From: Syngnathus acus
Taxonomy: Eukaryota > Chordata > Actinopteri > Syngnathiformes > Syngnathidae
DNA: 64,000 nucleotides
Reading direction: 5' to 3'
NCBI RefSeq assembly: GCF_901709675.1
Contig: NC_051099.1
Span: 372,001-436,000 of the forward strand
Shown here: positions 38,735 through 52,511 of the stretch, in pieces
Position numbering within the stretch: the first letter of the stretch is position 1
How the letters are laid out: each line of letters starts with the position of its first letter
Made by a program: the position numbers and the translations under genes
The notes under the pieces: model-generated
Seen by the model: only the letters and a program-made list of their open reading frames with translations
Databases searched by the model: none
What the model was told of the DNA's origin: nothing

Positions 38735-38900
38735 CTGTGAGAATTTTAAAGGGCCGTCAATTAAGCCTCCCGTCGGTGCCGCCGCTCTGCACGCGGCCCC
38801 GCTCAGCCGGGGTCTCGATCCCGCGCTCCTCTGCCGCTTCATATGCAAACCAGAAGAGCTACAATGAGGCGGCGAACACGGAAAACGAGCGCCGCAGGAA
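38735..38900. promoter_or_regulatory. candidate enhancer with octamer-like site
   Basis: Non-repetitive, GC-rich stretch starting with AAAGGGCCGTCAATTAAGCC and including ATATGCAAAC at 38841-38850, seven of eight bases of the POU octamer. The mixture of an AT-rich homeodomain word and POU-like site is suggestive only. Confidence 0.3.
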
Positions 38901-41900
38901 TATATCTGCATGTTTGAGACCAAAGCTCCAGAATAATGGCCCCCGCGGAAAGCGCAACGCCGCTGAGGTCGCACATCACCACAGCCAAGGATGAACTTGT
39001 GGGCTTTTCCTTTGGCTTTGTGTGTGTTGGGCTTGGATTGTTTTGCGAGATTACAATTGACTTGTTTCAAAAAAAATAGGCTAGGGTAAGATTGGGTAAG
39101 ACTTTTTCCCAGACTTTGTTTTCAAAATTCATATTTTTTTCACATGCCATTTTTTCTAGAAAATGCAACTTATTTTTGGTAAAAAGATTTCTTTTGAGAA
39201 AAAAACGAATTCTTGACAGAGAAAAAATTCAATTCTCATTACATTTCAACTTCTTTGACAAAACAAAAGTCTTTACTCTCCTAAAATGACGACTTTATTC
39301 TTGGGTTGGAATTATTTTCTTCTTTAATGACGTCATCTCATTTCTGCCAACAAATTGCAGCGAGATGCGCAAAGCGGCTGAAACGTGAGCAAGGCGTACT
39401 TGCCCGCACAACATTAGCGGCGTACGGCGTGGGCAGACATGATGCATCCTAACAAGCGCATGCATATTGCATCGCTTTGACAAATGTTTTTAGGGAATAT
39501 CTGTTTTATGCATTAATGCCGATCCCGCTGAGCTTTCGGCGCAACATTACGGCCAATGAAGACGTAGGATAACGCGATCGGAGGAGACAAATACATTTCC
39601 ATTCTCTGATGTTTTTGACGTTTAGCCGCGGCAGCCCTGTGGCAGAAGAAGTCACAGTGAGGGGCGCCCCGGGGGCACCGCGAGACCTTGTTAATGGAGG
39701 GTGGGGGGGTCCTACCGAGATCTACATCGCTTAAGGGAAGACACGCTACGAATGATCTTGATGATCCTGTTGCTCTCCTCTTGTCATTCGCCCCAAAAAA
39801 TAACTTTCCATGAACTTCAAAAGTCACATTTATTTGTGTATTTGTATCCGGCTCATGGGTTTTCCGAAACCGAGCCGTGATTGGTTGTGATGTCACTTTC
39901 AGTCGACGGCAAGTGGCAAAATGGCCGCCCCCTGAGATGGACCAAAGTGTCCATCCCACCGATTTTGGACACCAGCACGTGCCAACATGAGGGAGGGAGG
40001 GAGGGAGGGGCGGGGGTCCATCATCGGCCGAGGTGCGTGCGTCCGTGCGTGCGTTTGCCAGGAGGGCGGGCGTACCCCCAAAGGGCCGCATTAACAAGCC
40101 CATCAAGTTAAATGTAGCCCCTCTGCACTCGCTAATGTAGCAGCAGAGCAGGAGACAGCCGCATCCATTATTGATCACATGGAGCTTCGCCTGTGATGCC
40201 AGAAGCCTGGCGGAGCGGAGGGGTGCTCGCGTGGGGTGGAAGCGGGCGAGTTGACGCTAGCAAAAGGCGAGGGGGGGGGGGGGCATAAAGTATTTTGTTG
40301 TGTAAAGACAGAGATCAGTCACTTTATGACTTCTTGTCAAGTCGATATCCAGCAGTGGGAAGGACGGGTGTCCATTTGATCATTTCTGGGGCCTTCAAGC
40401 ATTTTTGGGAGCCCCCTATTTTTGTTCCCACCACGTTAGGCTAGACGGCCATTTTGAAATGATCGGCACTTCATAATTTGATGTACAGTACAGTAAGTTT
40501 GGCCACGTCTGTCACATCCTGTGTGACTTCTTCACGGGCGGCTCTGTCTACTTTCCGGAGTCACATTTATTTCATCCCATTTTGTAAATATGTCACCCAG
40601 TCCCTTTTCTTTGCATGTCCGTGAGCATTTTTGTCAAACTTTCACTTCTTCATCTCCTCTCAAGTTGGTTTGTGTGTGCGCGTGTAAGAGCAAGAGGTTG
40701 AATAATTGATGTAGTTGCAGAGCAGAATTGTGTGACAGTGCGCTTTAATTTCCCATTTATCCACTATATCGTGCAGACGATGCCGCGTTAACTGATCGAT
40801 ACGACACGAGGTCGGCGTCCCGGCTGATGTTTGACATACACGCGCACGCAAACCCAGAAAGACAGAAATGTTATATTTGCCCATTTATCACTCTTATAAT
40901 TCATACATAATTATGATTGTTCCCATTTTTTTCGGGAGCGGTCATATAAAAAATTGATTTGAAAGGTAATTGTTATCGCAATATAGTTCATAAATCCCCC
41001 TAATCATCTGTATGATTATTATTATGACGCATAATATAATATTGAAATCAAAAAATGCACAAAATAATCTTATTTCTCTCCCCACCAATCATTCTGGCAT
41101 GATGATGTCACGTCTGCAGACGGTTCCAACCTGCAACACCTTTCCCTTCCCGCCTTCTCTTCTCTGCCCGCCACACACCAACCTCACCCCTTCTCCCCCT
41201 CCCTCCACAGCACTTTCACCCTCTCCACACTTGTCGCCCCGATTATGCAGATGCGTGTTTGCGGCGTGGCCCTAAAAAGCAGATTAGGGCTCGGGAGCCT
41301 CTTAGATTGAGACGCGGTTATTCCGCTGAGGCCGGCTGGCCGGCCGTATACATTAGCGTTAGCATGTGATTCGGCATCATCAGCCATTTGGACCCCGCCC
41401 CGCCCATGTGGAAAAGGCCCTGAGATGGAGAGTGCAAGATGGTAGGCCCACTTAGCACACGGGCCCGTATTATGCGTGTGTGACCGTAAGAGACGGGCTT
41501 TAATGGGAAATGGAGGGGATGGGGGTTGGGTTGAACCAGAGTGGCACTATACTGTATTGGCCATATGCACTGCACACCACCTGCAACATTAAATAGACGC
41601 ACGCCACTTAAGGCTCACTTAATATACAGCGCACCAGAGTGACTTTAACTCATGTGAATAGTCACAGGCAGCAAAAATAGACCCAGAAAATACTTTCACA
41701 AACACACCGACCGGTGAGTACATTTAAACGATGCTAATCTCCAGTTTTGAGTAACGTCTCGACACGGCGCGGCGATGGTACGCGCCCCGCCGAGTGCCCC
41801 CGTCTCGTTTGACAAGTGTCTAATTTGTTCATAAACGGTTGAAACGTAAGTTTGAAACGTCCTCGCGCTAGCCCATATCGGACACGGTGCTAATGAGGTG

Positions 41901-42239
41901 TACAGCGGGACCCCCGTGGACCGCCAACCTGACCCTAATTAAACTCCATTAACCCCCAGACACTTCCACAACCCTTCGCTCAATCAAACCAGTGCGGCCG
42001 CGTGCGTGCCACGAATAAAAAAAAGAAACCTGCACCGAGTTCTTATTTAATTAAGTGGTGGAGGTGACGAAAGCTTGTGGGAGAATCTCAAATTCTCATG
42101 AAAAGAGGAGAAAAAAAAAAAAAAAAAAGGTAGTGAGGTCACGCTCCCTGCTAATTTGCTGACACGGGGGTTCGTCAAGGAGGGGGCGGCCTCCTTCTAA
42201 GATTGTTCTATTGAAGCGGCGGAGTGAAGAGCAAGGGGG
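38901..42239. other. gene desert segment, 38.9-42.2 kb
   Basis: No recognisable exon. A 221-codon open frame on the - strand at 39513-40178 has no domain, no codon pattern of a gene and no splice partners. Contains GGGA runs near 39991-40009, G12 near 40271-40283 and an A18 run near 42111-42128. TAATTAAACTCCATTAACC near 41935-41954 looks like a homeodomain cluster. Confidence 0.4.
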
Positions 42240-42500
42240 AGCGACAAAAGTAACCCCGGCTGGCGATTCCTGTCGCCAATTAGTCGGTATCAATAATTGA
42301 ACGGCATTGTCTGCGCAAGGGGCAGGGCGGCAGATTGAGTTCCCCCCCAACCCCTACCCCCACCCACCCCCGTTCCGCTAGTCGGGATTGTTATGACAAG
42401 CCGAGCCTACATAATGATATTAGCTATTAATAATTCACCTGCCAGCAGCGGCACGCTGCAGGTGACGAGAGGCCACACTCGGGCCAATTACGGTAGGTCA
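42240..42500. promoter_or_regulatory. candidate enhancer: homeodomain words plus inverted E-boxes
   Basis: TCGCCAATTAGTCGG and TCAATAATTGAACGG lie near 42273-42303, then TAATGATATTAGCTATTAATAATT near 42413-42435. Directly after comes an inverted pair of E-boxes, CACCTGC (42436-42442) and GCAGGTG (42458-42464), 15 bp apart. CAGGTG/CACCTG is the core bound by proneural bHLH factors (and by Zeb/Snail repressors). Such bHLH plus homeodomain composition is typical of neural enhancers and would suit a pou4f gene. Inference from motifs only. Confidence 0.38.
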
Positions 42501-45500
42501 GGAATCGGAAGTGGAAATTGAAAAGTCTTGGGGGGGTGGCGTGGGCCTTGATTATCAGCCCATTTTGTCAAATCATCCACGGGCCATTCGACATTCATTT
42601 TGAAGTGTTACGCAGAATGGATGCATATATTTAACTTTTGTCCTCCGACGCCAGAGATGAAGAAAGCTCAATTTGAGCCACTTTGGGTTCAAACCATCAC
42701 ACACACACACACATTTATACAAGAAGTTTGCTCACCAGTTTACCTGGTCATGTGACGTTCTGCATAAACTGGATGGTGAAGTTGCTGGCACGTCAACCAC
42801 TGCGCAGGCACAGAAAATATGCTAAGTGACATTGTGTCTACATGTGTGTGTGGGATGTGTGTGTGTGTGTGTGTGTGTGGTGGTGAGGGGCGTGGGTGCA
42901 TGCCTGATGGCTGATGGCTGTCTATTGGCGTCCCAGCAGACTTGAATGCGGAGCTTTTTTGACCACCCTGGCCGGTCTTGAGGGCCCACTTGAGCAGCTG
43001 CACCAGCAGGTCTCCTGTCACTGCAGCAGATGTTGGAATGACAAGGCCACCCACCCCATCTCCTCTTCATAGAGAACCACAGTTTGCTTTACTTTGTTTA
43101 ATTTTTCCTTAATTAAAAAAAAGAAAGAAAATAACATAATCATCTATTGTTTACTTAATAAGAACGCACAGTCTCGACTAAACACTTTTTAGTTCCAAAA
43201 CTCATGTCGCCATGTTCATCTTAAACGAGCACACCTACTGTTCAATCGACACTTACACATACATCGACGGATAGCATTCAGAAGCCATTGTGAAGCTAGC
43301 TAATCGAAATACTTACACATACTGTTGCTCTGCAGTCTTCTTTCACTTGTTACCCAAACACTAAAGTACAACTTAACAAGCTTGAGAACATGTTTTTCTT
43401 CTTTCTTTTCTTTCTTTTCTTTTCTTTTGTTTAGTTTTACGGCGGGGGGCATCAGCATTACCGTCCTGAGAACTTGTTAGCAAGCTGCTAATGTCCAGTT
43501 CGCGCTACACACTTGTTCTTTGCTACCTAAACACACCCGTTTGCACTCACGGACTCTCAGGAGCGCCACTAGAGGTGAGAATGACACATAACACATAACC
43601 ACTAATTAATACATAGCCTGGTAACGTGATAAATAAAATAATAATAATAATAATAATAATCATAATCATAATAATAATAATTTTTAAAAAATATCCTGGA
43701 AACTAGATCACTGTTTGGCGTCATTTTGTTGCTAAATTAAATATGTTTTTTGTGCTTCCTTATTCACTTTATGCTTTTCCCTCTCCGAGGCACTTCCTGC
43801 TTCGCCAACGAAACCGGCGTCTTGCCACAACACTTAATAATACATCCAGCCATCAGAGGGGAAAATTGTATTCTCTCTATGCCGCTCAGATCCTATGATT
43901 GATATTTAACCTTCGTCATCTGGAGGGGGTAATCAATAAATTAGCAAGAGAGCTGTCAGATACCCCGCCTTGCCATCAGCGTGCATTATTTATTTGACTG
44001 GACTGCGGGTGGTGATGACTGAGCTAAAGAGCAACAAGACTGTTTTTTTTTTAAATTATTATTATTGATGTGTCACCATAAAGCAACTCCCTCAATCAGT
44101 CACGCTCAGCTAATTTTGAAGGGAAACGTCTTCCGACTGTCACCCAATGAATTGAATCTAATTGAATTTGTGATGTGTCTCTCAGGTGTGAGGCCTTTTA
44201 TTTTTTATTTTTATGATCCAGGTTAGTCTCTTCATGCCAGTTAAAACTGTCACTAAAAGTTTGACGATGGCAGTTCCGGTCTGTCTGCTCGCTGTGGTAT
44301 TCCAGTAAAGTGTTGCAAAAAGAGCCTTAAAGAGCCTGGCGGGTATAAAGTCTAAATAATGTAACCTGAGGTAGTAGAGAGAGAGTCACACACACACACA
44401 CACACACACACAGTTGTCATATTGCTTGCATTCCGTCACCTAAGCAAACTTACCGCTTGACAATCATACCTTTGCTGTTACCTCGTGATCAGACGTGGTG
44501 CCTGCCAAACGCTTCCCCTGTAGCGCTACATGTTTGCACATTTGTGTTTGTCTAAGGCTTATGCCAGGCCATTAAAAAACAATAAGTGCTTATGACATAT
44601 TCAAAGAGGGCATGTCTGGAGTATAAAGTCAAGGAGGGGGAAGCTATGATTCATTAATGGGACCATGAATAGATAACCGGGCTGTTGTATGATATCATAT
44701 TCACCGTTGAATTCACAGTCGGCGACTCCTCTTCAAATAATCAGCGCGGCCAAGCTAACGCTGTATAGCATGAATTTATCTTTAAACAATTCATAAGCGC
44801 AACTATGCGCTAGCTGCTGTATTCGCTAAGCTTCTGTGTTCACTTTTGAATAATGAAGAGGGCATTTATGTCAAATGCGAGCCGATGAATACGTTAACCA
44901 AATAGCGTCGTATCGTTAGTCAAACTAATACTAGTCGGAGATGAAGTGTCGTGGCTTAAGGTTGCTTATGACTCCTCGCACTTAGTGGGAATGATGAAAA
45001 AAAACATTTGTAATGACATCATCACAAGGTGTTTTCATCCCTTTCATCCAAACGAACTGGTCCGAATTCTTTCATCTTTCAAATGAAAATAACGGCGCCC
45101 GGCACACCAAACGTCATTGCATTTGGGAAAAGTTGCATAAGCTTTGTTATGAAATTGGAACGGGGGGGGGGGGGGGGGGTTCCACTTCAAGCTCATCTCG
45201 CTGAAGACACAAAGAATTGTCTTCACGCAGAGCGTGCTTAAAACAAAATGCACCAACACTCCAAGCCTTTCATCTCACGATGGACACACACACACACACA
45301 CACACAGATGCATGTGTTGTTGTTGTTGCTCTGCTGCGTTGTAGTTTCTGACCCTTATCTCGGTCCCGCTATCAGTCGGCATACCGCTCTCCGGATCCTC
45401 CGCCGACTCTGCAGAGCTTAATTGCAGAGCAGACTCTCTCCTCGCCAGCCTGCTTGGGTTTTGAGACGGAAAAAAAACCCACGAATGTTTGTAGCCGGCT

Positions 45501-46092
45501 GTTGGGCTTTTATCTATATTTTAAGCCACACACAAGGTGTAGAGTCGGCCTGGAGCTTGTTCCGAGGGCCCGGGGCTGCATAATTCATGAGGAGGAGCCG
45601 TTTGCTGCAGCGGGCTAAATAAAAGATCTGCCAGAGGTGGATTGCAGGACAAGGAGGAGCCCGCCATACTGTACCTGAGTGGAAATGCAGCTTGGGATGG
45701 ATGCGTAGCGCCCAAAATCCCCTACCCTTAGATCAATAGCAAAGAAAACAATGTCAGATACATAGAGGACATAGTACGTAGGCTCGTAGTCCCACGTGCG
45801 CTGCGATTGCGTGATCCGGCCCCCTCGCAGCTTCTGTTATGGTATCGCGGGCCACCCTGCTACAGTGATGAGATTTCATCATCTCGGGAAGGGCCGTTGG
45901 TTATGTAAGACCATTTGAGGCCTGCAGAAAGAAAAAATGGATTTGGTAGCTCTCGAGCTGCAGACTATAGGAATTTGTGACATTGCTAAGATAAACCTTA
46001 GATAAGAGCGTTCATATAGAATAAGGTTCTATGAAGCATGAGCACCTTAGCGTCCCGAGCTGACAGGCTAAGCTAGTGTTGGCATTAGTGTT

Positions 46093-46170
46093 TTTTGTTT
46101 GTTTGTTTGTTTGTTTGTTTGTTTGTTTGTTTGTTTGTTTGTTTGCTTGTTTGTTTGTTTGCTTGTTTGC
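46093..46170. repeat. (TTTG)n microsatellite
   Basis: About 19 copies with two TTGC interruptions near the 3' end. Confidence 0.95.
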
Positions 46171-47526
46171 ATAGTATCAAAATGAGCTGTATGGCTTAAC
46201 GAGTCAAACTAAATCCAGATCAGATGCGAATTATTCATTAACACCTCCAGTCATGTCGGAATGGGAGCTGTGGGAATGTTAGAAGGAGGTGCGCCGGCCA
46301 CGTGTCTGGGAGCAGGCCCGACGCGGCGGCGCGTGATGTCGGTCGGGGTTGGGGGGCCTCGGAGGCCGAGCCCGCTAAAAGCCTCTCTTCGGGAGCTGAC
46401 GATGGAAAGAATAAGGGCTCCGCTCGGGGGTGCGCCACCCAGGAGAGGGTCTGGCCTCAGGGTGATTTTTCACAAGAAAGTAGCACTGGAGAGATGTAAT
46501 AGTAGGTGGGAGAACATAGAGGAAGGGTGGGGGTACGGAGCACCTTGGAGCACCCAGCAATGATCCTTTCATGCCTGGATCCTCACCACACGCACCTCTC
46601 TCATGCCCGACGTGCGTTAATATGCTAACAAAGCTCTTTAGGCACACAGGCTTTGCACCCTCCCATTCTATCAATGATTGAAGAGGCTCGACAAGTTCTC
46701 GTTTTGATTTTTTGGATTTTTCTTGCTAACCTGTGAATTTGAACCCACCTGCGTGGATCCCAGTAGTGGGCAAACTCTGAGCTCAAGGGCCGCCTTTGAT
46801 TTTTCAAATAGACAGATGAGCCAGGCTATTCCACAAGGAGGTTTTGAAAACAAAGTTAAAATGTGTAAGTAAATATGTCAAATGAATACATCCATTTCAT
46901 GAAACCAACATGAGTGGAAAAACAACCACCCAAATGTATGTACAATGGGTCACAATATTCAGCAGAGCAGAACCAAAACACTTGTAATTCCGCTAGTAGC
47001 CAAAGATGGCGTACGTTCAACAACATCCCGAGTGTGTGACTAACAGAAAAACAGAAGAAAAGAGTCCTGCTCCCTTCATCTTTTCTGTCAACGTTGACCT
47101 TGCCACAATGACCGGGTGAGCGAGCACAGCACTTGATACACATATGACCTCAAATGTGACCATTTGTTACTCTCTGAAATCACTCTCAGCTTATTTGTTT
47201 GTTTCTTTGTTTGTTTGCTTGTTTGTTCAAAAGTACCTTGACTTGTTCCAGTTACAAACCTACTCTCAATGTTAAGTTTTAAACTTGAAATGCTACCAAA
47301 ACTCCCCATTTTAAGTTGCTATGGAAATTGACTTGCCAAAACCTGTGAGTATGTTGATCCCCTTTGCAACCTTGGTGCCTTGCAATTCCAACACCTCAAA
47401 GAATCTGTTGCACACCCACCAAAGTGGGAATTCCACCGTGATCCGTGCTGGTTTCAAGCGCTACGCTCGCCGCATAAATTCAAATGTAGCTCAAAAAAAT
47501 GTGCACTCTGCAAAGGTTCTCTCATT

Positions 47527-47549
47527 AAAAAAAAAAAAAAAAAAAAAAA
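47527..47549. repeat. A23 homopolymer
   Basis: Uninterrupted A run; no attached retroelement body recognised. Confidence 0.95.
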
Positions 47550-48362
47550 GGGTTACAGGAATATCCTTCCAAGCTGCAGCCAAATTACTGTCGGGCTGCA
47601 AGCTTGAAGGAATCCATTTTTACCACTCAGATAAAAATGCATACCATTGAGGGCCCTGTGTTGCAGAGCAAATATTTTATCGGGTTAAATTCTCGGAAGA
47701 CTGTGAGCTCGTCAGAAGCGGGGGGAAAAGTGGAAAAACGCATGCAAATGTTCTTTCAAGGCAACGTTTGTGAACTGAAATGCAAGATAATGAAAAGGAA
47801 GCGATGTAAACATGTAACGGGTATAGAAAAAAGAAAACAAGTAAGTATATTTTTAGCCCTGCTACAAAATGAACTACATTGTGAAATTTCATTTTGACGA
47901 GAATTGACGGCATAGGTTGCCCCCAACTTTACGGAATACGGCTGTGATTATTATTCTATCCTTTGTTTACATTGCAAGTGTTAAAATTGTTGAAAGGTTT
48001 ATACTTCTGCTCATTTCTTTTAGCCTGTCTATGGCCTTTTGCATTGTACGTTAGCATTAAGCTGGATAGAAAGTCGACCGTTTAAGATCATGCAGATCCT
48101 CAATGTCGATCCCATGTGGAAATCTTTGCGATCACGCAAACTGAAAAGCTCACGAATCGAATTACGATACCAGACGAAGGCGTCGGATTCTTCCATACGC
48201 CGGCCAATCAAAGAGCCGTCATTCCATTTCATCCGTCAACCGCTGGGATATTATTAGGCCTGATCAAAGGCCTCCGATTGAAACCTTTTTGCCGCGCGTG
48301 CGTGGAAACCTTCTCGCTGGCCGTTTGGCCAACGCTTGGGGAAATTAAAATCAAGAGTTCAT

Positions 48363-48368
<6 letters not shown>

Positions 48369-48393
<25 letters not shown>
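48369..48393. repeat. A25 homopolymer
   Basis: Uninterrupted A run; no attached retroelement body recognised. Confidence 0.95.
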
Positions 48394-49495
48394 GAGGAGG
48401 AAGGCGTGTATCCTCGAAGCAAGGTTGATTAAACTTTCATGCTAAGTTGCGGCGGCCACAACAGGTCGTACTCTCGGGTGGCGAAGACTTCGATCGCCGT
48501 AAACCTCGGCCGCCTCCGATACCGAGTCTGGAATCAAAGCGTCTGACTTGATTCGGAATCAATATCTCTTCTCGCCCCGCCTCCCGCCGTGTCGGCTTCA
48601 TCCAAAATGGCCGCCGAATCCTTCAGATGGTTCACGGCAGCTCGGCTCATTAAGCTCATCCCGGCCGTTAATGTCATCAGATCCATTATTTATAGCCCAG
48701 AAGGAATACAAAGGAGCAAAAAAGGAGTTGGGGATCTTCACACCGCAGATCAATGAAGGCCCGCCGCGCATCTGTCTGCTTTACGGCTCTCGGAACGAGC
48801 CCGCCCCGTTTCGAAAACTTCTCTGCCGATTAAAAGCGCTGCTGTTCATCCGGAAAAAAAAGTCCAAAACTTCATTAAGACAAAGTTTTGCAGAAAACCC
48901 AAGCGGATTTCCGCGATTGTCACTCACTCCCGATATGACTCGTGAGCAGCCTGAGCACAGTGTGGCGTCGCCTCCCTCTTTTGACAGATTACAGGGTCAG
49001 CGGGCGCCCCGTAGTCAGGTTGAGGCTTCCCGCTGAGCCTTCCTGCGGTGGATTGGAGCGGCTTTTAGAGGCCCCTCCCCCCCCCACCCGACACCGCCTA
49101 CCGATCCGGCAATCGTCTCAACGAGATGGAACGCGCGCGACACAATCCTGCCAGGCGAATCCTGCCAGGCAAAAAGTAAACAGCGAGCGCCTCTCCCCCT
49201 GTGTTCCCTTCCAATTGTTATTCATAGAAGGGATAAATATTTAATTTCATCTAAGGATACCTTTTGTTAACAGAATTGCTCGACAAGCCTCGCCGCCCGT
49301 AAAAATCCCTCAATGAATTGAAATTTTGCTCCTTCTCCTCATATGGCGTGCTGGCTGACTTGGCCTCTCGATGGTGTTTCACATTTGACGTTAGCAGTCA
49401 GCTGACAGACGTTTGCTCGTTGAAACATTTTGACAAAATGTTGAATCCTTTTCTGTTTTCTGCCTCTGACAGTAAACTTCAACTGGGAAACCTCC

Positions 49496-49524
49496 AAGCA
49501 AGCAAGCAAGCAAGCAAGCAAGCA
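49496..49524. repeat. (AAGC)n microsatellite
   Basis: About 7 perfect copies. Confidence 0.95.
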
Positions 49525-51000
49525 CACTTGGAAACTTATTTGGAGGACCGTTGCAAGTGAGTCTTTCTTTTCCTCAAAGTGAGAATCGAGGAATACTTTA
49601 CAACTGATACCTTTAAGTGTGAGGAGTAAAACGATTTGTTCAAGCCAGCAACTTGAAGTGTAATTAGCAGACAGCGTCTTTCCACTGCTAAATCAAAATC
49701 ACAATTATAAGGTGAGAGTGCCAGTGCAGCTGGCAATGACTGGGAACACTGGTTAAGCAAATTACTATTTAACTGCAAACCCGGCGGCCTGGCGCCGCTG
49801 CATTATTCATCAGCGAGACAAGAAAGTAGCGCTTCACGCACGCACACAGTACAGTATATGGGCCAGAGCAGGAAAGCAAGCGTAGCAGGCGAGTCCGCAT
49901 GGAAGTATTCCCCAAACACGAGCACATACCGAGCCTTCAACACACACACGCGCACACAGCAATTATTGGTTCGCTGTCAGATTGGAAAGGCAACGTTGGG
50001 CTTTTGCAGCTATAGTGGCTTGTTGCTTTATTTATTTAGTTCTATTCCAGATGTTCGAATGTCCGCCCGCCCGTATTGCTCGAAATCAATTCAAGTCTGA
50101 TCTTGAGGACACATTGTACTGAATGGTCTGAGCAAACGGCTTTGATGTCACTCCTCTTGCTAAATCGGTACACGCTTGCGTGAGGCCAGCTTTACATGAC
50201 TTTAGAACAACGCTGTGGAATCAATGGGCGTGTGTCAGATTGAAGACATGCAATACTTCATCCGTAGCCATTTTTTTTATAAGCTCATTTCCGAGAAGCC
50301 AAAATCAGCTTCCCTGAGCAGTCGTGTCAATCGATTTCTTTCAATTTCATTAAAATTGTACCGCCGCTAAATGGTGAAGTTTAGCCAGTGTCCATCGAAG
50401 GGGGGGAGCGTACGCTCTGCGCCGCCCGTGGGTTTTTCTTTTTTTCAAATGTATTTCTTTTTTGCAAGGCATCTTGTCAGTTTTAGGCCATTCATTATGG
50501 ATGAGATGTGATTAGAGGAGCCCGATGCACTGCAGCGCGCTTTGAACACACTTCTCTGAATTAAGTGCAACTTTGTATTTACGTCCGGGGCTGCTGAAAA
50601 CATGCCTTTATTTATCGAAAAAGTAAAAAAAAAAAAAAAAAAGGGTGACCCTTTCTGGCTCACTTTAATTTACACCAAGTGTACAATAATGTATGTTGCA
50701 TGGGCTTATTTTATATTTATGTCCCCCCCGCTTTGATTCCATTCAGCAACATTTCCGGGCTTTCGCTCAGGAAATTCTCAGACGCAAATTCAGATTTATA
50801 GTAAGACAATGAAAATGATTTCATCACTTGTGGGTTTTTTTTTTCTTCTCTCTTTAGTGAACTGCTTGTCTTGTAATATTAGTTTGAAGTACGCAATTGA
50901 ACAGCTTGTACATCTCGGCTCTTTCATATTTCACAAAGTTTGACGTAATTTCTCCCGTTTATCCCCCCCCCCCCCCATCCTATTTCACGCTCTAAAAATA

Positions 51001-51175
51001 TCTCCTAAACGAGCTGCGCTTTTATTGACTCAGGTGTCGGCCGGCGAGCTACTAAATAATAAAGAGCAACATCTCGGCAGGGCCTTAAGTCATGACACGA
51101 GTTGAATTATTGCTGGTGTGCATATAAATATTGCAATAATTGCTGTTTGCTACATAATTGATTAGAAATGATCAA
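51001..51175. promoter_or_regulatory. candidate developmental regulatory element
   Basis: Non-repetitive stretch with TTTTATTGACTCAGGTG, TACTAAATAATAAAG, GTTGAATTATTGC, CATATAAATATTGC, AATAATTGC and CATAATTGATTAG, alternating AT-rich cores with GC-rich blocks. TGCATATAAAT is close to an octamer/POU4-like site. Conservation untested. Confidence 0.33.
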
Positions 51176-51974
51176 GAACTATTTGAGTGTAACAAGGATG
51201 TTGTTTTTCATTCTTATGCACGTTGTTGTTTTTTATTTTTTGATTCCCGGTTTGTCATTTCTGCTTCTTCTTCTACGATTCGACTCTTCTTCTGCAGACA
51301 AAAGGAGGCTTTTCCAAGATCTGGGAGTCCTGCCCTGTAAATATTGATATGGCTGCTACGATATTGTTCCATAATTCATAGCATTGCATTCCATCAGGAA
51401 TTTGCCCCCCCCACCCCCCGCGTTGCTTTGTTTATTTTCCATTTACAGTGAGCACCTGAACGCCTCACCGACATTTGGTATGATTTGTCCGAAATGCTCG
51501 TTATTGTCGTCCCGCAAGCCCGCTCCATTAGGCCTCATAAGTCGACTGTTTGATCACGGCCTAGACCCCTGCGCACACACACACACACACACACACACGC
51601 ACTGCTAACCCCCCCACTCGTGCTCATTAGGCCTGATTAGTTATACAATGTTCCTGATTACCAACGCCATGTTTTAATTAGCGCCTCGTATGTTTAACGA
51701 CATCCTCCAACGCCCTCAAAAACTGTCGCAGATGGAGAGAAAATAACGTATGTGGTCATTCACAGTGTGTGAGTGTGTGTGTGTTTTATGCACAACTTCC
51801 AGCGCAAATGGTGAAAATCTGTGATTAATTCACGCCCATCCAAAGAGGTTTAGAGTTGCCTATAGATGGTGGCAAAGCACCACTTTTGTCCAAATGAAGC
51901 TCCTAGACTCACTTCTATGCGGTTCCTTGCTTAGCAAGGTGCCACAAGATGGCGACAAATCACTTCTTTGGACC

Positions 51975-52009
<35 letters not shown>

Positions 52010-52326
52010 GTCACGGCTGCCTCAATGAATTTTCCCCATTAATGGTATTAGCAGAGGTCAGTCTCCTCTCAATAATAATAAAAGAATAACAGATTAGATT
52101 TCCACTGCTTTTCCACTGGAGGGGGGCAGCGGTAGAAAGAAGGCCTTGTTTGCATATGTGTGTACGTGTGGCAAGAGACTTAGTAGCGTAACAGAGGCCT
52201 GCTAATCTCCGAGGCCCCCACCCCACACCCAATGCTGCACTCAAGACTCGGAGCGTCATTAAAGTTTCATGGCCGCAGTGCTCGGCCAAGGTCTATTTAT
52301 GAAAATGTGCTTCCTCGCTTCATGGA

Positions 52327-52327
52327 G

Positions 52328-52394
<67 letters not shown>

Positions 52395-52436
52395 GAAAGA
52401 AAGAAAGAAAGAAAGAAAGAGAAAGAAAGAAAGAAA
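52327..52436. repeat. (GAAA)n microsatellite
   Basis: About 27 copies with two AAGAGAAAG interruptions; 110 bp. Confidence 0.97.
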
Positions 52437-52511
52437 TGCATCCAAAAGCACACAAGGCGGTTTTGGGCTCATGTGAGAGGAGAAGCGGCATGAGGTGCAG
52501 ACATGGCGAAT

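Larger units (their letters stand above)
42501..51000. other. gene desert segment, 42.5-51.0 kb
   Basis: No convincing exon. Contains short CA/TG tracts (42860-42878, 44390-44412, 45284-45306), AAT repeats (43641-43660), T-rich tracts, a G19 run (45160-45178) and the arrays listed. Possible regulatory texture is seen at 43840-44000 (GATTGATATTTAACC, CATCTGG, GCTGTCAGATACC) and 48595-48740. A perfect POU octamer ATGCAAAT sits at 47742-47749. Confidence 0.4.

Noticed and set aside
39513-40178. 221-codon open frame on the - strand
   Set aside because: No domain, signal or family resemblance, no consistent codon bias and no splice partners; the length is compatible with chance in this GC content.
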